DNA of 64,000 nucleotides from RYN-417 sp043745485 (GCA_043745485.1 JAYTSU010000017.1:5853-69852), one strand, 5' to 3'; counted from the first letter of the stretch, positions 7,577 to 16,140 are shown. Made by a program: numbers and translations. Notes: generated by a model from the sequence alone, not told the origin.

Positions 7577-10063
7577 TTAGGCTTTTTCTCTCAGCGGTGC
7601 AAACGCTAACTTTCCTGATTTTTTAGAAACCGAAACTATGTCGCCTTTTTGATAACTATCATCCAGCAGTCCACTGGCAATTTGATCTTCAATCTCATCC
7701 TGGATCAGGCGACGCATCGGTCGCACACCATTTTTTGCATCATAACCTTGTTCTAGCATAAGATCTTTGGCCGTTTTACTAATCTCAAGCCCAAGTCCGT
7801 GTTTTATCAAGCGACTCCTAAGTTCATCCAATTGCAAATCCACAATCTTTAACGCATCTTTTTTGGTAAGTGCCCTAAACACAATGGTTTTATCGATACG
7901 GTTCAAAAGTTCCGGGCGCATCAGCTTTTTAAGCTGCTCAAGCACTTTACTTTTATTCTGGGCGTGAGCGGCATCAAGATTATCAAAATCCTTTTTAGCA
8001 CTCGCATTGAACCCGAGTCCTGCTTCTTTTTGCAACTTATCTGCGCCTATATTACTAGTCATAATGACTATGGTATTGGTAAAATCAATTGCCCGGCCTT
8101 TTGCATCGGTAAGTTTGCCGTCTTCCAGAATCTGCAACATCATATTAAAAACTTCAGGATGAGCTTTTTCGATCTCGTCGAACAATACTACGCTGTATGG
8201 TTGCCGACGTATTTTATCCGTAAGCTGTCCGCCCTCATCATAGCCAACATAGCCTGCAGGAGCACCAACTAAACGTGACACGTTGTGATGCTCACCAAAT
8301 TCGCTCATGTCTATCTTGACCAAGCTTTTCTCAGAGCCGAAAAATTCTCTTGCAAGTACGCGCGCTAACTCAGTCTTTCCGACACCAGTCGGACCTAAGA
8401 ATATAAATGATCCAATTGGACGTGTAATCTGCCCAATCCCTATGCGGTTTCTGCGAACAGCACGTGCCAATGCCTCTACGGCTTCATCTTGACCAATAAC
8501 GTGCTTACTAAGCGTGCTTTCAAGATTACGCAAATATTTAGCTTCACTACGAATTACTTTACTCACCGGCACACCAGTCATCCGGGCCACCACATCAGCA
8601 ACATCTTCACTCGTCATAATGAGGCGTTTGGCACCTTTGCCTGCTTTTTGTAATTTGTCTAAGTTTGCTTGTAGTAAACTAGCTTTTTGTTTATGTTCGG
8701 CTGCTTTTTGATAGTCTTCGTTGTCTACCGCTTCTTCGATGCGGACATTTATAAGCTTCAGCTCCTTTTGAACTTTGCGCACTTCTGGGGGTGTCTTGCC
8801 TTTATCAACGCGCAAATGCGCAGCGGCTTCATCAAGCAAATCAATAGCCTTATCCGGCATAAAACGGTCATTAACATAACGTTTTGCCAAATTAACGGTG
8901 TCTTCAAGTACTTCATCACCTATAGTAACGCCGTGGAAGGCTTCATAATGCTTTCGCAGTCCCTTTAAGATGGCAAGCGTTTCAGCCGGTGAAGTTTCCG
9001 GGACCTGAATTGGTTGAAACCGTCTTTCAAGTGCTGCGTCTTTTTCGATGTATTTAGTGTATTCGTTGGTGGTAGTAGCGCCAACAACCTGTATCTTACC
9101 GCGCGCTAAAGCCGGCTTAAGTATATTGCCCGCATCCATAGACCCCTCCGCAGAACCCGCTCCCACGAGCAAATGGATCTCGTCAATAAATATAACTGAC
9201 TTAGTGTCGTCTTCAAGCTCGGCCATTACCTTTTTTAGTCGCTCTTCAAATTCGCCGCGATATTTGGTCCCCGCTATCATTCCTGCTAGATCTAGCATTA
9301 TGATGCGCTTGTCGAGCAAGCTGTCAGGTACGTCCTCGGCGATAATCTTTTGAGCTAGTCCCTCAACTATAGCCGTCTTTCCGACTCCTGGTTCGCCAAT
9401 GAGTACAGGGTTATTCTTGGTGCGACGATTGAGGATAGTTATAACTCGTTTGAGTTGGTCATCCCGGCCAACTACAGGGTCAAGCTTTCCCGCTCGGGCT
9501 TGTGCTGTCATATCAGTTCCGTAGGTATCTAAGGCTGTTTTTTGACGATTGCCTTTTTTGGTACGTCGGCGTGTACCAGTATTACCGTCATCCTCATAAT
9601 GCTGCCTGTTTAAAAACTGCTCCAGCTCATTGTTGAGACTATCGATACTGACGTTCATGTCGCGCAGCAAAGTAGTGGCACGGGCATTTTTTTGGCTCAA
9701 AATACTGTACAAAATATGCTCTGTTCCACAGAAATCTTGATTAAACTCTTGGGCCAACTCATAGGCCATTTTGAGTGTGAGTTTAGCTGTCTCGCTTAAG
9801 CCCTTGGCGCCCATATTGATAACCAGCCCTTTTGGTGACATATTAAGCGCAACGCGCGCACGGTCCAAAGTAATCCCCGCACCTTCCAGAACTTTAGCAC
9901 CCATTGAAGTTTCTTGCGCCAACACCCCAAGCAATAAATGCTCCGTGCCAATATAAGGGCTATTAAAACTGCGAGCAATAGCGTCTGCGTGCTTTAAACT
10001 TTGCAGGGCATTCTCTGTTAAATGGTTCAAAAATTCTTGAAAATCAGGACTTTGGGGCATCAT
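7577..10063 (-). CDS. clpC: ATP-dependent Clp protease ATP-binding subunit ClpC
   Basis: An AAA+ unfoldase of 828 aa. It has the double Clp N-domain (1-150), a first AAA+ module with GEPGVGKT at 223-230, a UVR-type coiled middle segment (about 430-470) that defines ClpC rather than ClpB, and a second AAA+ module with GPTGVGKT at about 555-562. It feeds substrates to ClpP, which is not in this window. The start ATG at 10063 has a Shine-Dalgarno AGGTGG seven bases upstream. The promoter carries a CIRCE element, so HrcA repression and heat-shock induction are expected. The two genes downstream are likely in the same transcript. Confidence 0.96.
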   Translation of the reverse strand: MMPQSPDFQEFLNHLTENALQSLKHADAIARSFNSPYIGTEHLLLGVLAQETSMGAKVLEGAGITLDRARVALNMSPKGLVINMGAKGLSETAKLTLKMAYELAQEFNQDFCGTEHILYSILSQKNARATTLLRDMNVSIDSLNNELEQFLNRQHYEDDGNTGTRRRTKKGNRQKTALDTYGTDMTAQARAGKLDPVVGRDDQLKRVITILNRRTKNNPVLIGEPGVGKTAIVEGLAQKIIAEDVPDSLLDKRIIMLDLAGMIAGTKYRGEFEERLKKVMAELEDDTKSVIFIDEIHLLVGAGSAEGSMDAGNILKPALARGKIQVVGATTTNEYTKYIEKDAALERRFQPIQVPETSPAETLAILKGLRKHYEAFHGVTIGDEVLEDTVNLAKRYVNDRFMPDKAIDLLDEAAAHLRVDKGKTPPEVRKVQKELKLINVRIEEAVDNEDYQKAAEHKQKASLLQANLDKLQKAGKGAKRLIMTSEDVADVVARMTGVPVSKVIRSEAKYLRNLESTLSKHVIGQDEAVEALARAVRRNRIGIGQITRPIGSFIFLGPTGVGKTELARVLAREFFGSEKSLVKIDMSEFGEHHNVSRLVGAPAGYVGYDEGGQLTDKIRRQPYSVVLFDEIEKAHPEVFNMMLQILEDGKLTDAKGRAIDFTNTIVIMTSNIGADKLQKEAGLGFNASAKKDFDNLDAAHAQNKSKVLEQLKKLMRPELLNRIDKTIVFRALTKKDALKIVDLQLDELRSRLIKHGLGLEISKTAKDLMLEQGYDAKNGVRPMRRLIQDEIEDQIASGLLDDSYQKGDIVSVSKKSGKLAFAPLREKA

Positions 10064-10113
10064 ACGTTGTCCACCTATCTAGCGATATTTAAATATTTTC
10101 ATCGCATACATCC

Positions 10114-10141
10114 ATTGTAACATTTGGCACTCACACGTCAA
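10114..10141 (-). promoter_or_regulatory. clpC promoter
   Basis: On the minus strand, TTGACG (10136-10141) and TACAAT (10114-10119) are separated by 16 bases. Transcription would start near 10107, about 43 bases before the clpC ATG. The -35 lies inside the CIRCE spacer, so a bound repressor would block polymerase directly. Confidence 0.75.
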
Positions 10142-10150
10142 GAGTGCTAA
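10124..10150. promoter_or_regulatory. CIRCE element (HrcA operator) upstream of clpC
   Basis: TTGGCACTC, nine bases, then GAGTGCTAA. This matches the CIRCE consensus TTAGCACTC-N9-GAGTGCTAA with a single mismatch. It overlaps the -35 of the clpC promoter. HrcA itself is not in this window. Confidence 0.93.
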
Positions 10151-10177
10151 TTTTTCTGATTGTTCAGGAAGGATAGC

Positions 10178-10232
10178 CCGAGCAAATCCTATTTGCCCGG
10201 CGCGATAAGGGAACCTATCCCGGTTCCCTTAT
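10178..10232 (-). terminator. Two tandem hairpins after nusA
   Basis: Just after the nusA stop, an 11-base perfect stem (10205-10215 with 10222-10232, six-base loop) is followed by a second stem (10178-10187 with 10191-10200, one G-U pair). Neither has a clear U run. They may stabilise the 3' end, pause polymerase or act as weak terminators between nusA and the CIRCE-controlled clpC unit. Confidence 0.5.
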
Positions 10233-11386
10233 TACTCACCATGTTCTTCAATGGCGTCAAGTAACGAACTCTCGAGCTGTTCCTTCTTCTTAAGCTTTTG
10301 GATTGGCTTCGCAGACTCTACTACGGTATCTGCTTCAACAGGTGCAGGCTTGTCGGCAATAATGTCGATGTCATACCCTGTCAGCTTACTGGCAAGGCGT
10401 ACGTTCTGGCCACTTTTGCCAATGGCAATACTAAGTTGGTCTTCGTCAACAAAAACGCCAGCTTTTTTGCTATCTTCGTGTATTTCGACGCGGTTGACTT
10501 TAGTTGGGCTCAATGCTTGGGATATGAACGTCTTGAGGTCGTCATTCCAGACAACAATATCAATCTTTTCTAGTTCGCCCACTTCGCTCATGACGGCATT
10601 AACACGGGTTCCATGTCCACCAACAAATGTACCAACAGGGTCAACACCACTGACGCTTGATGCAACTGCAATCTTGCTGCGCACACCCGCTTCACGGGCG
10701 ATGGCCTTAATGCTCACGGCGCCACTTTCCATCTCGGGAACTTCGGCTCTAAACAGCCATTCGACAAATTCGGGACAACCACGAGATACAACCAGCTGCG
10801 GGCCACGGAAACCACGCTCAACGTCTTTAAGATACACTTTCAAACGCTGACCAGGATAATACCGCTCACTTTGAATCTGCTCACTCTTTGGCATAATAGC
10901 CTGCGCCTTGCCAAGCTCCATACGGACAATATTGCCTTCAACACGGCCTACAAGACCGTTAATAACGGTGCCGATTTTGTCTTCATATTCTGCCATAACA
11001 ATTTCGCGCTCTGCTTCGCGGAGGCGTTGCAAAATAACTTGCTTAGCAGTCTGAGCAGCCACTCGGCCAAAGCTTTCGACTTTTTGATGGATCTCAATTG
11101 TCTCGCCAACAGCAGCACTTTTACGCATTACGCTCGCGTCTTTTAGGCTTATTTCTATAAATTCGTCCGTGACTTCTTCGACAATGGTCTTTGTGACGTA
11201 GGCATCTACATCGCCAGTGTTTAAGTTCATAGTAACGCGCACTTCTTGTTCACGGTCGCCATAATCACGTCGGTAGGCAGCTGCCAGTGCTTGCTCAACA
11301 ACTTCCTGAACTGTTGATTCGTCTAAGTTTTTCTCTTCGGCAATAGTCTTGATTGCTAATGCCAACTGCTTCATATCTAATTCCAT
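10232..11386 (-). CDS. nusA: Transcription termination/antitermination protein NusA
   Basis: An RNA polymerase-associated factor for pausing, termination and antitermination. The N-terminal polymerase-binding domain (1-125) is followed by an S1 domain (about 130-200) and two KH domains (about 225-345), including IGKSGQNVRLA near the end. A short charged tail follows. I chose the ATG at 11386 (384 aa) because AAGGAG lies five bases upstream and the protein then begins like other NusA proteins. Longer in-frame starts would place the coding region over a terminator-like hairpin at 11409-11432. The E. coli-type acidic repeats are absent, as in many bacteria. Confidence 0.94.
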   Translation of the reverse strand: MELDMKQLALAIKTIAEEKNLDESTVQEVVEQALAAAYRRDYGDREQEVRVTMNLNTGDVDAYVTKTIVEEVTDEFIEISLKDASVMRKSAAVGETIEIHQKVESFGRVAAQTAKQVILQRLREAEREIVMAEYEDKIGTVINGLVGRVEGNIVRMELGKAQAIMPKSEQIQSERYYPGQRLKVYLKDVERGFRGPQLVVSRGCPEFVEWLFRAEVPEMESGAVSIKAIAREAGVRSKIAVASSVSGVDPVGTFVGGHGTRVNAVMSEVGELEKIDIVVWNDDLKTFISQALSPTKVNRVEIHEDSKKAGVFVDEDQLSIAIGKSGQNVRLASKLTGYDIDIIADKPAPVEADTVVESAKPIQKLKKKEQLESSLLDAIEEHGE

Positions 11387-11408
11387 TTGATCTCCTTGTT
11401 TTTTCATT

Positions 11409-11432
11409 AAAAAAACCGACCAAGACGGCCGG
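11409..11432 (-). terminator. Intrinsic-terminator-like hairpin in the nusA leader
   Basis: On the minus strand CCGGCC, a five-base loop and GGTCGG form a six-base stem with one G-U pair, followed directly by seven T residues. It lies between the likely nusA promoter and its Shine-Dalgarno, so it could attenuate nusA or stabilise its 5' end. Confidence 0.6.
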
Positions 11433-11444
11433 ATGAATAACTCT

Positions 11445-11450
11445 ATATTA
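11445..11450 (-). promoter_or_regulatory. Possible -10 box for nusA
   Basis: Minus-strand TAATAT sits 58 bases before the nusA ATG and just upstream of the leader hairpin. The -35 is weak, and a promoter further upstream is possible. Confidence 0.35.
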
Positions 11451-11486
11451 CTACAACATTCCAAAAATGTACAGAAACAACCTTCA

Positions 11487-11495
11487 TGATAAGAT
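11487..11495 (+). promoter_or_regulatory. Extended -10 element for the M1 aminopeptidase
   Basis: TGATAAGAT fits TGn plus a -10 hexamer and ends six bases before the ATG at 11502. This geometry predicts a leaderless mRNA. Confidence 0.45.
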
Positions 11496-11501
11496 TAATT
11501 G

Positions 11502-14051
11502 ATGAAGAAAAGTGTTACCCGCCTCTATGAAACTTTTAAGCCAGTAAACTACATTCTAGATTTGACACTTAATCCTGAGGCTAAAACGTTTAGCGGCTGG
11601 GTCACAATCCGTGGCCAAAAAACCGGCCGACCGAGCAGACGCCTCACTTTTCATGCAAAAGATCTCAAGATTACCAAAGTAGTCATTCATAAAGTGAATA
11701 AAACAAGCAGTAACAGTGATGGTTCGGAGATAAAAGTTGACCGTATAAACTTGCACAAATCCTATGACCAAGTTCGTCTTCATGCTGCCCAAATGCTTTA
11801 TCCCGGTGAATATCACATTGTACTCCAGTTTAGCGGCACAATCACCGACCCCATGAATGGTCTCTATCCTTGTTATTTTGAAGAGGATGGTAAAAAACAA
11901 ATGCTGCTGGCCACTCAATTCGAAAGCCATCATGCGCGCGAAGTTTTCCCGTGTATTGACGAGCCCGAGGCAAAAGCAACGTTTGATTTAAGCATAATTA
12001 CACCATCTTCAAAAACACAAACCGTCATTTCAAATACTCCTGCCCGCTCAACTATAGTCGAAAAAGAATTAACAACGACCATCTTTGAACAAACGCCTGT
12101 CATGAGCACCTACCTACTTGCCTTTGTATACGGATCTGTTAGCAGTAAAGAAGCAATCACTAAAAGCGGCACCTTAGTCCGGGCTTTTGCAACCCCCGAC
12201 AAAGTTGGCCAAACCGACTTTGCCCTAGACGTAGCAGTAAAGTGTTTGGACTTTTATGAAGATTACTTTGGCATCCCGTTTCCTTTGCCAAAATCAGACA
12301 TGATTGCCTTGCCAGACTTTGCTAGTGGAGCTATGGAGAACTGGGGACTCATTACCTACCGCGAACAATGCATGTTGGTTGACCCCAAAAACACTAGCCT
12401 ACCCACCAAACAATATGTGGCTATGGTGGTTGCGCACGAACTCGCCCACCAGTGGTTTGGGAATCTTGTCACAATGCGCTGGTGGACCGACCTGTGGCTC
12501 AATGAAGGCTTTGCATCGTGGATTGAATACCTTGCCATAGACCATTTATTTCCGGAATGGGACATGTGGACGCAGTTTATTGTCGACGAGCAGCAGAGTG
12601 CCATGAAGCTTGATGCACTTGATAACACGCACCCGATTGAAGTACCTATAAACCATCCTGATGAAATCCGCAGCATTTTTGATGCCATAAGTTATAACAA
12701 AGGTGCCAGCGTCATTCATATGCTACACAGCTACCTTGGCCCAACAGCATTTAGGAACGGTCTACGGCATTATCTTAAACAACACGCTTACAAAAACACC
12801 AATACGTCTGACTTATGGCAAGCGCTGGAGGAAATTTCTAAGAAACCAGTTAAACAATTTATGCATGCTTGGACGTCTCAGCGTGGATTCCCAATAGTTT
12901 CTGTTTCACACGCAGACAATAATACAAGCATGACTCAAGAGCGTTTTTACCTTGAAAAGCCCGCCAATCCGAGCGTAAAACATTGGCCAATCCCTGTCTT
13001 AGGAGAGAAGGATGCCCCTGAGAGCTTTAGTGGCGCAGTAGCTAGCTACAACACAGTTGTCTCAACTAAGATTAACCAGGGACAAAATGGCTTTTATCGC
13101 ACCATCTATGATGCGGCTAACATTGAAGCGCTGGCTCCCATAATAAGTACACTCCCGCCACTCGATCGCCTTGGATTGTTAGCAGACAGTTTTGAGGCTG
13201 CTAAAGCTGGCTATACTAGTCTTGCAGCAGCACTCAAACTACTAAGCTCATATAAAGGCGAAGATAACTCCGCGGTTTGGGATATTATTACGCATAACAT
13301 CGCCGAAATTAGACGTGTTATGGACGACGACATGGTCCGTGAAGCAATCAAGCCATTTATAATTGGTTTAACGGCTCACGAGCTAAAGCGTCTCGGCTGG
13401 GAAGAAAAATCAAAAGACAGCCACTTTGACAGACTGCTGCGCCCAACCATCATTGGTCTTAATGCGGGTGCAGACGAACAAAGTACCGTTAAGGAATGCT
13501 TGAACCGTTTTAATGCCATGAATGAACCAGAAGATGTGCCGGCCGATCTCCGTGGGATTATCTATACAACCGCCGCCCGTAACGGCGACAGCGCTACATT
13601 CAACAAGTTACTGCAATTACATAACGACAGTTCAAGTAGCGAAGAACGTACTACACTTGCCGCCGCCCTAACGGCCTTTAAACAGCCAGCACTTATTGAT
13701 AAAGCTTTGGCTCTGATCAGTACAGATGATGTCCGTCGGCAAGATGCGATGTATTGGCTTGCTTATAGTTATTCGAACCGTTTTGCTAAGGATGCTGCCT
13801 GGCAATGGATGGTTAAGAACTGGGGATGGTTAGAGCGTGAGCTTGGTAGTGATCTGAGCTTTCATCGCACACCAATTTATGCCGGCCGCGCTTTTAGTAA
13901 CCCAGAATTTTTACAAACGTATATAGCATTTTTTGAAGATAAGAAATCTCCTGGTATGGATCGGTCCATCAAACAAGGCGCTGAAATGCTTGCCTGGCAA
14001 ATTGCTTGGAAGAAACGTGATCTAAAGACTGTATTAGAATTCCTATCCTAG
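11502..14051 (+). CDS. pepN: M1 family metallo-aminopeptidase (PepN-like)
   Basis: A zinc aminopeptidase that removes N-terminal residues from peptides. At 849 aa it has the M1 layout: an N-terminal beta domain, a catalytic domain with GAMEN (about 277) and HELAHQW (about 312), the third zinc ligand in NEGFASW (about 335), and a helical ERAP1-like C-terminal domain. No signal peptide is seen, so it is probably cytoplasmic. The ATG at 11502 is preferred over the TTG one codon earlier. For a peptide-scavenging, host-dependent cell such an enzyme would be useful, but that is inference. Its stop overlaps the convergent gene in a CTAG. Confidence 0.95.
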   Translation: MKKSVTRLYETFKPVNYILDLTLNPEAKTFSGWVTIRGQKTGRPSRRLTFHAKDLKITKVVIHKVNKTSSNSDGSEIKVDRINLHKSYDQVRLHAAQMLYPGEYHIVLQFSGTITDPMNGLYPCYFEEDGKKQMLLATQFESHHAREVFPCIDEPEAKATFDLSIITPSSKTQTVISNTPARSTIVEKELTTTIFEQTPVMSTYLLAFVYGSVSSKEAITKSGTLVRAFATPDKVGQTDFALDVAVKCLDFYEDYFGIPFPLPKSDMIALPDFASGAMENWGLITYREQCMLVDPKNTSLPTKQYVAMVVAHELAHQWFGNLVTMRWWTDLWLNEGFASWIEYLAIDHLFPEWDMWTQFIVDEQQSAMKLDALDNTHPIEVPINHPDEIRSIFDAISYNKGASVIHMLHSYLGPTAFRNGLRHYLKQHAYKNTNTSDLWQALEEISKKPVKQFMHAWTSQRGFPIVSVSHADNNTSMTQERFYLEKPANPSVKHWPIPVLGEKDAPESFSGAVASYNTVVSTKINQGQNGFYRTIYDAANIEALAPIISTLPPLDRLGLLADSFEAAKAGYTSLAAALKLLSSYKGEDNSAVWDIITHNIAEIRRVMDDDMVREAIKPFIIGLTAHELKRLGWEEKSKDSHFDRLLRPTIIGLNAGADEQSTVKECLNRFNAMNEPEDVPADLRGIIYTTAARNGDSATFNKLLQLHNDSSSSEERTTLAAALTAFKQPALIDKALALISTDDVRRQDAMYWLAYSYSNRFAKDAAWQWMVKNWGWLERELGSDLSFHRTPIYAGRAFSNPEFLQTYIAFFEDKKSPGMDRSIKQGAEMLAWQIAWKKRDLKTVLEFLS

Positions 14052-14584
14052 GCTTGTGCGGTAAACTTACAGAGTAAAAACGCAGCGCGAAGTACACTAA
14101 GCGCCAACTCAGAGCTGTCTGCTAGCTCACATGCAAGTGGTTGTCTCTCTTCAAAATCCATGTCTAGCATTGAAACTGTAGCGAAACCTTTTGGTAACGT
14201 GATTCTTTCTACTAATACCGCTGGAAGTATGTCACTGCTTTCCAATGAAGTATCTCTAGATATCGAAATCTCGTGAATTGTATCACGACCATTCAACGAG
14301 TTAGTAGCTCTTAAATATAGCGCTTCGTTGCTTACAGACAGCTCGCCTGATGCAAAACCTACAGTTGTTATTCCAATATGGTACTGTCGTGAATAAGTAT
14401 TAAAGTTTTCGGCCCATTCTTCTACAGCAGCGATATCCTTGGCAGACGAACGGCGCACAAGTGGCAAACTACCATTTGCGTGCATCATCAAATAGCCATC
14501 AAGCTGGGTCTTTGTGCTATTTTGCCATTCTTTGTTGGCAGTAAAATGACCAGCTGTGCTGGCCGAATTATTTTCCGTGCTCAT
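14048..14584 (-). CDS. Hypothetical protein (178 aa)
   Basis: I do not recognise this protein. It is soluble, slightly acidic and mostly mixed alpha/beta by appearance, with no signal peptide or membrane segment. The ATG at 14584 is preferred over an upstream TTG because a minus-strand TATTAT box with a TTGTAA at 17-base spacing lies nine bases before it. It has its own promoter, so it is probably not part of the rplS-rnhB-yraN unit upstream. Its TAG stop shares CTAG with the aminopeptidase stop. Confidence 0.75.
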   Translation of the reverse strand: MSTENNSASTAGHFTANKEWQNSTKTQLDGYLMMHANGSLPLVRRSSAKDIAAVEEWAENFNTYSRQYHIGITTVGFASGELSVSNEALYLRATNSLNGRDTIHEISISRDTSLESSDILPAVLVERITLPKGFATVSMLDMDFEERQPLACELADSSELALSVLRAAFLLCKFTAQA

Positions 14585-14593
14585 GATGCCCGA

Positions 14594-14599
14594 ATAATA
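14594..14599 (-). promoter_or_regulatory. -10 box for the 14048-14584 gene
   Basis: Minus-strand TATTAT with TTGTAA 17 bases upstream. Transcription would begin about three bases before the ATG, giving a nearly leaderless transcript. Confidence 0.55.
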
Positions 14600-14627
14600 C
14601 AATCTTATTAGTAATTTTACAATGCGT

Positions 14628-14966
14628 TTACATAATTTCTCTCAGTTCAACACTTTTGTCACTACCGCCAACAGCCGCTGCAAGTAACTGATATTCTCCT
14701 GACCAGTCGTTTTTAACCACCCACAGTTCGGCCGCACGGATCATATGCTGAAGCTTTTTATCAGTAATATAATCAAAGCCATCACCTTGGCTCATTGTTG
14801 CACGGAATTTCACTTCAACGAAAAATACTATGCCGTCCTTACAAGCTACAATATCAATTTCGGCCCATTTTGTTTTCCAGTTTTGTTCTAGAACTCCATA
14901 ACCTAAGCGCACCAATTCTTGAGCCGCAACGTTTTCACCTTTAGTGCCAATAGCAGTAGTATGCAT
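14628..14966 (-). CDS. YraN family protein (UPF0102, endonuclease-like fold)
   Basis: A 112-aa protein with the UPF0102 pattern: an early GE pair near residues 10-11, an E-I-D core with D38, and EVK at 51-53. These are the acidic and lysine residues of a restriction-endonuclease-like fold (Holliday-junction-resolvase-like). The biochemical role of the family is not settled. The gene begins three bases after rnhB, and the rnhB-yraN pairing is common in bacteria, suggesting a nucleic-acid-processing role. Confidence 0.9.
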   Translation of the reverse strand: MHTTAIGTKGENVAAQELVRLGYGVLEQNWKTKWAEIDIVACKDGIVFFVEVKFRATMSQGDGFDYITDKKLQHMIRAAELWVVKNDWSGEYQLLAAAVGGSDKSVELREIM

Positions 14967-14969
14967 GAG

Positions 14970-15530
14970 TTATAAAGTAGCAAATCTTGCGACCGGAGCA
15001 AACGATAAGCGGTGTAAGTCACTTATGCCGTGCAACGTAATCATATCGCTATGAAGCTTGGTGCCATATCCGACGTGATGTGCAAATTCGTAAACTTTAT
15101 ACTTGCCACTTAATGCTGCCATATATTTGTCACGTATCACTTTTGCATAAATACTTGCTGCGCTGACAACCGGATATAAGCTGTCAGCTTTGGCTATGCA
15201 TGTAACGTTCACAAAAGTGGGGTCACAGTAATTAATAAGACCATCCATTATAATCTCTTCATCCAAAGCAGCTTTTAAATGTGCCAGCGCCCGCAAAACC
15301 CCGAGTTGCATAGCCTTCGTAAGTCCTAATGCGTCGATTTCAAAAGGTGATACCCATCCTTCTCCAATGTCACAACTTAACGTGATGTCATGGAATAATA
15401 GTTCACGTCGTTTTTTGCTCAGTTTTTTAGAATCGTCTAAACCTTGGGGTAGCGAAGTAACCTGGCGAGCAGCCGCCACTAGAAGTGGTCCTGCCCAGCA
15501 TCCTCTACCTACTTCGTCAATTCCTATCAT
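14970..15530 (-). CDS. rnhB: Ribonuclease HII
   Basis: It removes RNA from RNA-DNA hybrids and single ribonucleotides misincorporated in DNA. At 186 aa it carries the four acidic catalytic residues: D5 and E6 in IDEVGRG, D96 in IMDG and D116 in KADS. The start ATG at 15530 lies right after the T run of the rplS terminator. The nearest Shine-Dalgarno, AGGAG, is inside the 3' arm of that hairpin. Translation may therefore be low unless the hairpin is opened by read-through. It is followed by yraN. Confidence 0.96.
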   Translation of the reverse strand: MIGIDEVGRGCWAGPLLVAAARQVTSLPQGLDDSKKLSKKRRELLFHDITLSCDIGEGWVSPFEIDALGLTKAMQLGVLRALAHLKAALDEEIIMDGLINYCDPTFVNVTCIAKADSLYPVVSAASIYAKVIRDKYMAALSGKYKVYEFAHHVGYGTKLHSDMITLHGISDLHRLSFAPVARFATL

Positions 15531-15559
15531 AAAAATGGCTCCTATTTCTAGGAGCCATT
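15531..15559 (-). terminator. Intrinsic terminator between rplS and rnhB
   Basis: On the minus strand AATGGCTCCT and AGGAGCCATT form a perfect ten-base stem with a six-base loop, followed by TTTTT. The 3' arm contains the only Shine-Dalgarno candidate for rnhB, eight bases before its ATG. Confidence 0.85.
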
Positions 15560-15581
15560 GTATAGTGTCTTACAAATAATA

Positions 15582-16103
15582 CTACTTAGCAGCGTCGTGA
15601 GCTTTAAGTGCTTCTTCGGCTATGGCTTCTTCTTTTGCATCAACTGCTGCTTTTTCTGCTGCTTCAGCTTCGTGCGCTGCTTCGGCCTCTTCTTTAACGT
15701 GCTCAATTTCTGCTTCCATAACTGGGTCACTGATGGTGTTTACTGCTGACTTATCAAAGTCTTGACCACTCAAACGTGCTGATTTACCACTGCGTGCACG
15801 CATGTAGGTAAGGTAGTTTCGGCGCACCTTTGAACGCTTAGTAACTTCTATTTTCATAACTAGAGGCGAATGGAGGAGATATGACTTTTCAACACCAACA
15901 CCACTGCTGATGCGGCGAACAGTAATGCTGCTACTGAGAGAACCTTTACGGTCAGTACGGATAACGAGACCTTCAAAAATCTGAATACGCTCTTTGGCTC
16001 CTTCACGAATCTTTTGGTGCACACGAACAGTATCGCCGCTTCTTACATCGACAACTTGGTGTTTTTTTTGACGGTTGGTAATAATCTCAATAACAGATGG
16101 CAT
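15582..16103 (-). CDS. rplS: 50S ribosomal protein L19
   Basis: L19 sits at the 30S-50S interface. The conserved part covers about residues 1-112, with the DTVRVH and EGLVI segments and the basic R-R-N-Y-L region near 95-100. The protein is 173 aa, against the usual 115 or so, because of an acidic Ala/Glu-rich tail of about 60 residues that is probably helical or disordered. AGAGGA nine bases before the ATG is a fair ribosome binding site. An extended -10 lies upstream, and an insertion sequence has landed just beyond it. Confidence 0.96.
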   Translation of the reverse strand: MPSVIEIITNRQKKHQVVDVRSGDTVRVHQKIREGAKERIQIFEGLVIRTDRKGSLSSSITVRRISSGVGVEKSYLLHSPLVMKIEVTKRSKVRRNYLTYMRARSGKSARLSGQDFDKSAVNTISDPVMEAEIEHVKEEAEAAHEAEAAEKAAVDAKEEAIAEEALKAHDAAK

Positions 16104-16140
16104 GGTTGTAAGTCCTCTACACTAATATTTCGTTTACATG

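Noticed and set aside
10251..10850. A 199-codon plus-strand open frame
   Set aside because: It mirrors the nusA coding region; NusA motifs on the minus strand are unmistakable.
11387..11464. Longer N-terminus for NusA (starting at 11464 or 11407)
   Set aside because: The extra residues would be encoded across a terminator hairpin, and AAGGAG sits correctly before the ATG at 11386.
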